Notes under the pieces: generated by a model
Told to the model about the DNA's origin: nothing
Seen by the model: only the letters and a program-made list of their open reading frames with translations
Databases searched by the model: none
NCBI GenBank assembly: GCA_020152595.1
Contig: JAIGNY010002073.1
Coordinates: 248,001 to 312,000 of the forward strand
DNA: 64,000 nucleotides
Direction: 5' to 3'
Origin: Chiridota heheva
Lineage: Eukaryota > Echinodermata > Holothuroidea > Apodida > Chiridotidae
Program-made: the position numbers and the translations under genes
Shown here: positions 55,860 through 64,000 of the stretch, in pieces
Layout: each line of letters begins with the position of its first letter
Position numbering within the stretch: position 1 is the first letter of the stretch

Positions 55860-57815
55860 TACATTAATGGAGCACCAGTTTAGCTTGAGTGCATAATGAA
55901 TAAGATCATAATATTCATCTTATTAAAGATGTAATAGATCAATATATTGGCTGAAACTAATAAAAACCTTGTACTACACTTTGGAAAAATGTTAACTGAA
56001 GTGAAATGGAATAGCTGAACAGTAACTTTAGTGCTTAGATATTCCATCATGGAAAAATGTATTTTTAACCATGTTGGTGTTAATTTTAAAAAACAATATA
56101 ACTCGCTGCTTCCTATGTCTCTTTTGTTATTGAATTTAAGCAAAAGTTCTTTTGTGGGCTCAACGTTTTAAATTGGTCATAAGCATTTCAAAATGCTATC
56201 CATTACATTTTTTTCAGAAATTTGACTAAAATTGTTTTGAAAATCTACATTCTGTCATTGAATAGCATAGAAATGCATTAAATGTATAAACAAGATATCA
56301 CGAAGCACAGCTTGAAAGACCTGCTTAAGTTATGGTTTGTCATTGTCAGGAATTTCAACTCATTCCGCTAATGGAATTAGTTTCCTTCAGCATGACTGTC
56401 AAATCTGTGAAATTGTAGTATTTTAAAACTGTGTTTTCAACTTTACAAACCATAGAAGCACAACATACTCAACACTTGCTCGTCTTACATTTGCAAACAT
56501 TACATTTTAAGTTTATGCATCATAAGTGAAATGAAACATGTTTCTTGTTGATAAGAATGATTATATTCCAAATTGTGCTTTTCTCTAGTAATGGATACAT
56601 TTCAACAGCCAAAGTACAAGATAATTAAATTAAAGATTTGCCTTGAAATGAAAAAAACTAGGTTAAGTAAAAAAACAAAAATCTAGAAATGTAATTGATG
56701 GAGGTCTGAAAATTTACTTCACTATATGAAAGTAAATGTCATGAAATCTCCAGGGTAACATATATATGACCTAATTTATTTGCTGATGAATCCACAGGGA
56801 ATCCACCATTTAGATGGAACAACCATATTACCGATATTCTTATTCTACGAAGTACAGTTTGTCATGTACAATGAGGGAAGGTTTCAATGAAAATGTTTTG
56901 ATCAAATTACTGAGGGATGACTTTTAAGGATTTTAAGCTTGGGGGAAAAGATTCAAACGAGACATACAAATTAAAACAAGACTAAAAGCAACGTTTGGTT
57001 CAATATGAGGAATAAGAAAGTCAATCTTCTAAAGAATGAAATGTAATAACAAGAACATACAGAAATATACAATGAATAATAATAAACTCAAAATCATCCC
57101 TTAATAGTATATATAGAATTCTTGAGGCTTAAACACAAAGCATAATTTGCTGTACTTGGAAAGGGAGTGTTGTGGTGCTACCACACAACCGATATTCAAG
57201 TAAAATATATTTCAGGTTATTTGTAAAGATACAATTTAAGTATATTTCTGTAAAACATAACTTAAGAGGTAAAATTATAAAGTGAAGTGACCTAGATCAA
57301 CTGAAACTTGAGTGCTGTTTGGAAATAGGTAGTTCTAGCATGAAGGGAATGCTCCCCTGGATTTGGCTTTTCAGGGTTTGGCATTTTATGGTCATTTGAA
57401 TAGCCATGGTTCCGAACATTTACATTAAAATTCAGTGGCACCCCTTTTTGTAAGTTGGCTATACCACTAGTGGCTACTATACAGGAAGGAAATTTCAAAT
57501 AGTGGTTAAAATTGATTGCTGAGGATGGTGTTGTCTTTGCCCTTACCTACTGAGCACAACAAATTTCACATAATCCAAAAGGACATGCAGCAATAACTCC
57601 ATTCTATTCCCACATTGTGATTTCTTAATTTGAAATATAATGGCATACTTAGCTTATTTGAACTTGTATCTCACTCTTAAAATACATTCCTTTTTTTATG
57701 TTTTAGAATTTATTTTGTGCCCCAAAAAGCCATGTTTTTTTCAGAGCTCATGGTTGGAGGGGGTGGGGGGGGGGGAGCTTTACCTCTCCACCCATAACAG
57801 GGATTCACCCATGGA
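55860..57815. other. Intergenic stretch
   Basis: AT-rich; no gene recognised. A G-rich tract lies at 57,757-57,777. Confidence 0.4.
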
Positions 57816-58477
57816 CAGACCTGCCAACCTTTAGGATCACCAAACTGTATTCTGGAACTACAAAAGTTGTATTTTTGATAAAAAAAACTGTACTCTTCAA
57901 ACAGAATGTATAAAACAAAACAAAGGTTTACTGTGGCTGAAAAAAATTACCATTATCAAAGCCATATTTAAACATTAATATCACTCACAAAATTACCGCT
58001 TAATACAAATTACAACATGCTTGAAACACTGTTAAAACTGCGTATTACAATTTACACATGTAATGTTAGTACCGAACCACATGTTTCGTTTGCATATAGG
58101 CACCATGACAATCATTCATCTCTCATATGCAATGTTCTGATTGGCTATACTTGGACGAAAAATTGTTGTTTACATCCCATGCACTAATCACGGATGCCCT
58201 AGCTTAAGGTAGGTTGCCTTATGCATAATTAACTTGTAGTCTACACTTTTTGGTGGCAGCCGCAAATGAATCTGAATCTGAATCAGTTAAGTTGGCAAAA
58301 ATCCTTCGAGAGGACATGAACGTCAATCCAGCGTAAAAAGTATGAGTAAAACAAAAATAATAATAATAACAAAAATAAAAATAAATAAATCGTATTCTGG
58401 TGCCAGAAAACGTACAATCGTATTCTCAACATTTTCCCGTATTAAATACGGCAAAATCGTACTAGTTGGCAGGTCTG
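57816..58477. mobile_element. Short DNA transposon with 13-bp TIRs
   Basis: A 662-bp segment starts CAGACCTGCCAAC (57,816-57,828) and ends GTTGGCAGGTCTG (58,465-58,477), a perfect 13-bp inverted pair. It is bordered on both sides by CATGGA, consistent with a 6-bp target duplication (or a decayed 8-bp one). No transposase is present, so the element is non-autonomous. It contains a later LINE tail at 58,266-58,385. Superfamily not determined; hAT-like is one possibility. Confidence 0.75.
58266..58385 (-). mobile_element. LINE 3' tail (same family as 34-36 kb)
   Basis: The minus strand ends CCGACTTAACCG-like sequence plus GATTCAGATTCAGATT, as in the LINE at 33,962-36,432. Shared words include GCAAAAATCCTTCGAGAGGA/CATGAACG and GCGTAAAAAGTATGAGTAAA. 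Only about 110 bp of the 3' end is present. Confidence 0.8.
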
Positions 58478-58533
58478 CATGGACCCCATGCTCATTGGCA
58501 AAAGCAACATTCATGATTGCCCACTCATCACCC

Positions 58534-58539
58534 TTTATT
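58534..58539 (-). promoter_or_regulatory. Candidate polyadenylation signal of decarboxylase gene
   Basis: AATAAA on the minus strand 336 bp after the decarboxylase stop codon. It is the first canonical signal noticed downstream on that strand. Confidence 0.4.
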
Positions 58540-58874
58540 ATGGATTTGATAAAATCAAATACTTGTAACAAGAGTTTTCTAGAATATTGCATTCTGAGTT
58601 TGTATCATAAATTTATATGTATCATAACAAGACTAATCAGGATATAAGTTGTTGAAATGTATCAGACATATAATAATATGATACGCGTGGAAAGTGTTTG
58701 TCAAAAATGAACATATGTGTACTTGCTACAGTTCCCGCACTTATTCTAAAATATTGCACATGAATGTAGGTGACGATTATAGGTATTGTATTAAGGAGCA
58801 GCTTGTGAAGTGTCATAAATCTTTCTGCAGTTTCAAATTTGAAATAAGTCATTCAGTACTTAATGGTGCAATCC

Positions 58875-59135
58875 TTAAGGGGATGATGCATCCATTGCAC
58901 CGTTCAAAGTAACCTTTGACCTCTGCATGCTCTTCACCAATTCTACCTCACTCTGGAGGTCAGCAGCCAATTCCTTGATGGTATCCCATGCATACTTAAT
59001 GTGTTTAGTTTGTGTTGTGGCTGCACATACGGCAAATCGCAAAATATACAAGTCCTTCAACTGAGCGCCCATCATGTGAATCTTGCCACTTTTGTTTATT
59101 CTATCGACCAATTCCTTGTTCAGTTGATTGGATCC
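58875..59135 (-). CDS. DDC: Aromatic-L-amino-acid decarboxylase, last coding exon
   Basis: Minus-strand exon of 261 nt starting after TTCATTCCAG, in phase 0, and ending with TAA at 58,875-58,877. It reads GSNQLNKELVDRINKSG, KIHMMGAQLKDLYILRF, AVCAATTQTKHIKYAWD and TIKELAADLQSEVEL, the C-terminal domain of group II PLP-dependent decarboxylases. The LRFAVC and W-x-x-I-K-E-L-A-A-D stretches match DOPA decarboxylase more closely than histidine decarboxylase. The last ~25 residues (SMQRSKVTLNGAMDASSP) are a lineage-specific tail. The enzyme makes dopamine and serotonin from L-DOPA and 5-HTP in the cytosol. Convergent with the C22orf39-type gene. Confidence 0.93.
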   Translation of the reverse strand, partial: GSNQLNKELVDRINKSGKIHMMGAQLKDLYILRFAVCAATTQTKHIKYAWDTIKELAADLQSEVELVKSMQRSKVTLNGAMDASSP

Positions 59136-60105
59136 CTGGAATGAAAAAGATTCTCTTCTTAATGTTCTTATTCATCACCTTCTTAATTTGACAATTTTTC
59201 AAAAAAACTTCTTTTTTTTTTTGCATGAATAAAATAAAATATTGATATGATACCTGTGAATTTGGACATAATGAAACATTTTACAGAAAATAAAATAAAT
59301 TGGGTTCTTGTATTTGCCCCTTTTTGTTTTCTTGCTTAAGCTGCCTAAAACAAACATTTCAGATGTAAGTGTGATGGCTAAAGAGGCCAGGAAGTTTCTG
59401 TTTTGACGAGAATAAAAAAATAATGCTTTTCTCAGTTGAATTAGCTGCCATTAAAAAAACAAAAAAATTCAAACATTTCAAATTGATTTTTTTATTTCCA
59501 TACTTTTTAGCTTAAGGTCTTCACCTGAATGTGCATGCCCTCCTATTATTGTCACCTGGGAAAGAATGGTACCACTTGGTACTACTGTAGGCAAACACTT
59601 GCTTTTCAGAATTCCGATTGAAGCTTTTATCTACTGGTATCACCGCCAATGTTGTTCAAGAATACTTTGTTAACAGGCTTGTGATCACAATTAAGATAAT
59701 TATTTATGCTCTTGTTTAGCTAAGATGTGTATTTCTTTAATGTTGTATTTGTAAGTTGCTTTGAGGTGAGAATTTTTTAGCAAACATCTGCTTTAGATCA
59801 ATTTTTGCAAATGAAGACTGATGAGAAAATTGTACTAACAGCTGATTGCAAAATTCAAATTTATGCACTGATTTTCCAATACCTATATGCAAAACGTTTT
59901 TTCAGGGCCTTTGAAATTTCCAAATGCAGGGCATTCAAATATCCTCTTCCCCTTGTACATTAATTAATAAACTATGCAGATAAAAAAGGTATTTTATCAC
60001 AGCCGCCTGCTGGGGAGGGAGGATGGGAGCAAGGGAGGAATTTTTCAAACTGACATTCAAATGGGAACATAAATTTATAGTATTGAATTTCATAAAACAA
60101 GTTAC

Positions 60106-60207
60106 CTTTAGTCTGAAACAGACAAGACCCAGTACGACCTCTGCTATAATCTCAAATTTAGAGTCTGACATCACAAGAGCCTTGAATTCTCTGGCTAGCC
60201 TTACTTG
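60106..60207 (-). CDS. DDC: Aromatic-L-amino-acid decarboxylase, penultimate exon
   Basis: 102-nt minus-strand exon between TTTTCAG and GTAACT, phase 0 at both ends. It reads QVRLAREFKALVMSDSK and FEIIAEVVLGLVCFRLK. F-E-I-x-x-E-V-x-L-G-L-V-C-F-R-L-K is the strand-rich start of the C-terminal domain in DOPA decarboxylases and joins exactly to GSNQLNKEL of the last exon, as in vertebrates. The intron to the last exon (59,136-60,105) is 970 bp with no element recognised. Confidence 0.94.
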
Positions 60208-61376
60208 CTGAAAAGAAAACACATCTAGTTAATACTCCTATTGCAATTGTATTAATGAAGTGAAATTACCGTTACTCAAGAGCAGAGCCATTTACAGTAG
60301 TGGTAGGATGGGAAGGGGGGGGGGAATATTTACCCCACTTTATCCATATTTGTCTTTTGTATGGTAATTTGTTGTATCTTAGCATGATTTTATGATCCCC
60401 CACCCCTCCCCGCTTTCGGTAGGTAAATTTTATTTTGTGACTTTTCCCCTACTTTCGGTGGGCAAATTCTGGGGTGGTGGAAATGGTGTCTGAGAAATCA
60501 CATTTACAATTTCTGAAAATTGAACAAAAGTGAAGAATTTGGAAGTTTCTGTGAGGGTCTGTGTAATATATTGGAGAGTACAGATAACATATTTTACACT
60601 ACCCCCCCTAACCTTCCATCTCACCCCATCCAGCTACAACACCAATCAAAGCAAGATATTCATTCATTAAGGCATGGAGATTTAGCTTACATACAGGGCT
60701 GTAATACTCATTTGAAAAGTGAAGGGGGGGGGGACATGACCTCTTATTCAAAAAGTGGGGACCCAGTAACACAATGTTTTTAAAACATGAAATCATTATT
60801 TCAAAATTGTGAAAATGTTTTATAATATCATTTTGTGGTGTCATAAAAATGTTTTTTAACATTTTTTCAATTTTTTTTTTTTTTTTAAACATAAAAATGA
60901 CATAATAAAACATTTTTGATATTATTTGTTATAATAATGTTTTTGACACCACATTTTGTTTGATATTATTATTATGACACAAAATGGTTTAAAAACGTTT
61001 TGTGTTTTCTGGCAACTTCAGAGGCAAATTTACCCTAGAAATGTACTGATTTTTTTTTATTTGCTGAAAAGTGAGGGGGCTATGTCACCCTGTCTCCCCC
61101 TCCCCCAGAATTACGGGGTTCTAGTTACATATAAAATTACAATATCTGTGACATTTACAACACATCTTGTTAATATGATTGAAATGACTGTTAGCAAGCT
61201 TGCTTTATATGATTTTAAAATAGTTTACAAAAATGTGCATCAAATACATTGTGTCACTCCAGTGGTATAAATAGAAACAATGGGAAGCATTCAAGATCAA
61301 TTACAGCAAGTATTGAAAGCTTTTATTGCATAATTATAAAAAACAAAAGTCATCAACTTTAATTCCTCTAACTTAC
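60208..61376. other. Decarboxylase intron
   Basis: 1.17-kb intron. It contains G-runs (60,308-60,320 and 60,724-60,732) and an AT-rich stretch with complementary words at 60,826-60,850 and 60,940-60,965 (TTTTGTGGTGTCA/TGACACCACATTTTG). No other gene is seen. Confidence 0.6.
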
Positions 61377-61475
61377 AGTTCTTATATGTTCTTGAAGTTT
61401 TTCCACGCCGAACATCCTGAGAACAAACCACAGCTTCAAGGATCGGAATCTTCTGCCAAGAGGAATTTGCCAATG
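61377..61475 (-). CDS. DDC: Aromatic-L-amino-acid decarboxylase, antepenultimate exon
   Basis: 99-nt minus-strand exon between TTTTTAG and GTAAGT, phase 0 at both ends. It reads [18 protein letters not shown] and [29 protein letters not shown] is almost invariant in this enzyme family and lies at the substrate-binding dimer interface; in DOPA decarboxylase it is followed by R-M-x-G-V as here. The PLP lysine and the N-terminal domains are encoded further upstream, beyond the right edge, since no more exons are found up to 64,000. Confidence 0.94.
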
Positions 61476-61599
61476 CTAAAAACGAAAAGAAGAACAAGAT
61501 AGCAATCAACGGTGTTGCTGACCTTATCGCCTCTGCCACATATAATTTGTAAAATGATCAAATGTGTTTCCAGGAAACATGACATCAAATGTATCATTT

Positions 61600-62960
61600 T
61601 ATATCAATTTCTTGACCTTTACTTTAAATGACATGTCCCATTATGTGCGAAACAACACTACATCACCTTCCACCAACCCACCAAGTAACATTACCCACCA
61701 AGTGCCAACCCAATATCACATACAGTTTTCCCAGGAAGTGTAACACAAAAGATACTATTCTAATCAATTAGTTGACCTTTGACCTTTTAAGGCATACCCC
61801 AATATATGTGGGAAATAACCCTGCATCACTCTCCACTGGTTAGTAAAAAAATATAAAATTATTATGTTTTTCCAACAAAATATAAAATTATTATTTAGAG
61901 ACATGTGACATCTTTATCATCCTTCATCAACCCAAGTTACAACCCAATTGGTCTTGCAAAATTTGCATAACATGCGATCAATCAAAATTGACCATTTTAA
62001 ATTAATAATTTGACCTCTGACCTTTAAAAAAATGTTTCATTTTGTGCGGGAAACAACCCTTCATCCCCTTCCACCAACCCAAGTACCAACCTAATATCCA
62101 CCAAGTACCAACCTAATATCCAGGAAGCGCATTACAACATTTACCATTTTTTATTCAATCATTTGACCTTTTTTTTATCAATTATCTGATGTCCCATTTG
62201 TTTGACCTCCACCATCAAGTACCAACCTAAAATCAACTCTTATCTGCACAACCCAACATTTTTATCAATTATTTGACCTTTGACCTTCAAGGTAAATGAT
62301 AAGTAGACATAATCACCATACATCCTCCCAGCAAGTTTCATTTTAATAGCTTGTATGGTTTTCTCAATTATTTGACCTCTGACCCTTGATGTACAGGACC
62401 CAACTTGTGCAGGACATAAGTTCACTGCACATTACCCTATACCCTTCTACTAGTTTCAACTTAATAGCTTGTACGGTTTTCTCTGTACACGTGACACAAA
62501 ATTTAATATTTTTAATCAATTACTTAAACTCTGACTTTTGACCTTTAAGGTTTATGACCCAACTTGTGCGAGACATAAGTTCACATTACTATACACCCTC
62601 CCAGCAAGTTTGAACTTGATAGCTTGTACGGTTTTTCTGTACTGGCGACACAAAATTTGGTATTTTTAATCAAGTACCTTTGAGGTACATGACCCAACTA
62701 GTGCTGGACATGTTCACATCACCCTACATCCTCCCACCTAGTTTGAATTTGATAGCTTGTATGGTTTTCTCTGTACACGCAACAAAAAAAATTAATATTT
62801 TTAATCAATTATTTGACCTTTTACCTTAAGATACATGACTCATCTTGTGCGGAATATAAGTTCACATCACCCCACCAAAATTCAACTTGGTAGATTTTAC
62901 CGTTTTTCTGAAATGCGACACAATATTTGGTACATCCACCCACACACACACACACACCCA
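61600..62960. repeat. ~150-bp satellite, large array (decarboxylase intron)
   Basis: About nine units of the repeat also found at 22.67-23.2 kb. Core words recur in order: TTTGACCTTTGACCTTTAAG, GACCCAACTTGTGCGGGACA, TAAGTTCACATCACCCTACA, CCCTCCCACCAAGTTTCAAC, TTGATAGCTTGTACGGTTTT, CTCTGTACACGCGACACAAA, ATTTGGTATTTTTAATCAAT. Left units are more diverged. The array ends in a (CA)n tract near 62,937-62,968. It lies upstream of the 61,475 exon within the decarboxylase gene if that gene continues to the right. Confidence 0.9.
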
Positions 62961-63029
62961 CACACACATATACCTGTATGCTATGTATGACCGAGGACTT
63001 TGACAAAAATGTCTGAAAAATAAAAAGTC

Positions 63030-63080
63030 CCAGGAGAAAATTACAGTTGGAACCAGCTAAGATTTCCAACTGGTTCCAGG
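63030..63080. repeat. Short hairpin
   Basis: TTGGAACCAGCTAAG and CAACTGGTTCCAGG face each other across about 10 bases at 63,049-63,078, a short strong hairpin with no other feature. Confidence 0.4.
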
Positions 63081-63131
63081 TGAAAAATGTGTTTTCCAGA
63101 AATAGTATTTCCTAGCTGGGAATTATAATTT

Positions 63132-63398
63132 CAATTTTGATAACAAAATCAAGTTAAATCCAGCTATTTACAGAATTTTATCATCAAAAAATCTGAAATT
63201 TGAGGTTTAAACATTTGTCACAAATATTTAGGCCTAGGCCTATTCATTAATAATGTTAATGAATTTGTTGTATACAAATGGCTGTTTGAAGAGGCAACAT
63301 TAATTGCTTTGAAATCTATTAAAAACCATCATAGTAGCAAAACATTTCATCAAAATCTGTTGAACATGCAATGACCAGTTTACAGTGTTTTAAATCCC
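63132..63398 (+). repeat. Interspersed ~270-bp repeat, copy 2
   Basis: Near-identical to 42,025-42,295 (same orientation). Differences are scattered single-base changes and a few short indels. Confidence 0.85.
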
Positions 63399-64000
63399 CA
63401 AAACTAAACACGCCCCTGGTTGGTCATTCTTTACAGGCTTTAACCATGGGAATTCTTTCTCCCAAGATTTACAGTGAGCGGTCTTGCCCATTGGGTAGAA
63501 CATTCATTCACCTTCTACGAACGAACGAAACTGTTATAGTTTATCGACTGGGCTCCACAGCTGCAGGCCGTGCTACAAAGTTAAAAACAAAATTTCAACT
63601 GAAAATGATATTATATATAATTCTACCAAAATTAACAAACTACTCATTAAAAGAATATTCCCAATGGCATCTCAAACCCATTTATAAAATAGAGGACAAC
63701 CAATCAAAGAAACAAAACAGAAGAAACCATGCTGATATCTTATTCCTACAGGGAGTTATCCAAGTTTAAAGATTCTGTAAGTGTGTCACAATTCACAAAG
63801 TAACTGGTGCCATAAATCTTATTCAAATGTGTCTTAGGAACACTTCCATGACAATATGTCATGTATTTTTATATTACGAATTACTTCTTTGTATATTATT
63901 GGAAACAATTTTTTCTAAATTATTGAGATTGGGTGTAATATATATTTTATACAAACATATTTTTGCCATCTTTTTATGTCAAAGAAAGATTAAAATATTA
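63399..64000. other. Stretch with one unassigned ORF
   Basis: An ATG-initiated open frame of 132 codons (+, 63,371-63,769) starts inside the repeat and includes IYSERSCPLGRTFIHLLRT and VIVYRLGSTAAGRATKLK. No family is recognised, and the overlap of its start with a repeat argues against a host gene. The rest is AT-rich. Confidence 0.3.

Noticed and set aside
63371..63769. 132-codon ORF as a firm gene
   Set aside because: Its start lies inside a dispersed repeat and no family is recognised.

Overview
The window is nuclear DNA from an animal. It is AT-rich and gene-poor, and crowded with decayed transposable elements and tandem repeats. The two supported host genes are split by spliceosomal introns: a C22orf39/PANTS-type twin-CX9C microprotein (+) and an aromatic-L-amino-acid decarboxylase (-). 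The mix of non-LTR elements (L1/Tx1-like, CR1/L2-like, RTE-like and an RNase H-bearing I/Nimb-like family), tRNA-derived SINEs, a Merlin DNA transposon and the constantly recurring palindrome TAGGCCTA suggest a marine invertebrate. An echinoderm or related deuterostome is my best guess, but it is an inference from repeat content only.

Layout. 0-6 kb: a possible Ig-like exon end at the left edge, then a dead antisense L1/Tx1-like LINE with a second LINE 3' end nested in it. 6.3-8.2 kb: two unrecognised coding remnants and a decayed Merlin transposase. 8.3-10.1 kb: an antisense CR1-like LINE split by an insertion that is flanked by 12-bp direct repeats. 10.7-16.2 kb: a near full-length antisense I/Nimb-like LINE (CCHC Gag, endonuclease, RT, RNase H). 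16-32 kb has no recognisable gene. It holds a foldback repeat family with CRE-like palindromes, TGAGTCA-rich repeats, a ~150-bp satellite, a 236-bp tandem duplication and degenerate tandem arrays. 32.1-33.7 kb: an internally deleted LINE with an esterase-like ORF1. 33.7-36.7 kb: a 2.5-kb LINE between two ~262-bp, almost identical direct repeats. 37-45 kb: an inverted repeat, a SINE, minisatellites, a 5'-truncated copy of the I/Nimb LINE and smaller LINE remnants.

45.2-50.1 kb: three coding exons of the C22orf39-type gene, with inverted SINE pairs in both introns and an 18-bp minisatellite about 130 bp before the last exon. 51-54 kb: an L2/CR1-like LINE, a third I/Nimb tail and an RTE-like fragment. 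57.8-58.5 kb: a short DNA transposon with 13-bp terminal inverted repeats and a 6-bp target duplication. 58.9-61.5 kb: the last three coding exons of the decarboxylase, transcribed towards C22orf39; the rest of that gene lies beyond the right edge. 61.6-63 kb: a second, larger array of the ~150-bp satellite, inside a decarboxylase intron.

The two host genes are convergent and do not obviously share a pathway. All reverse-transcriptase reading frames seen here are broken, so none of these copies looks autonomous.
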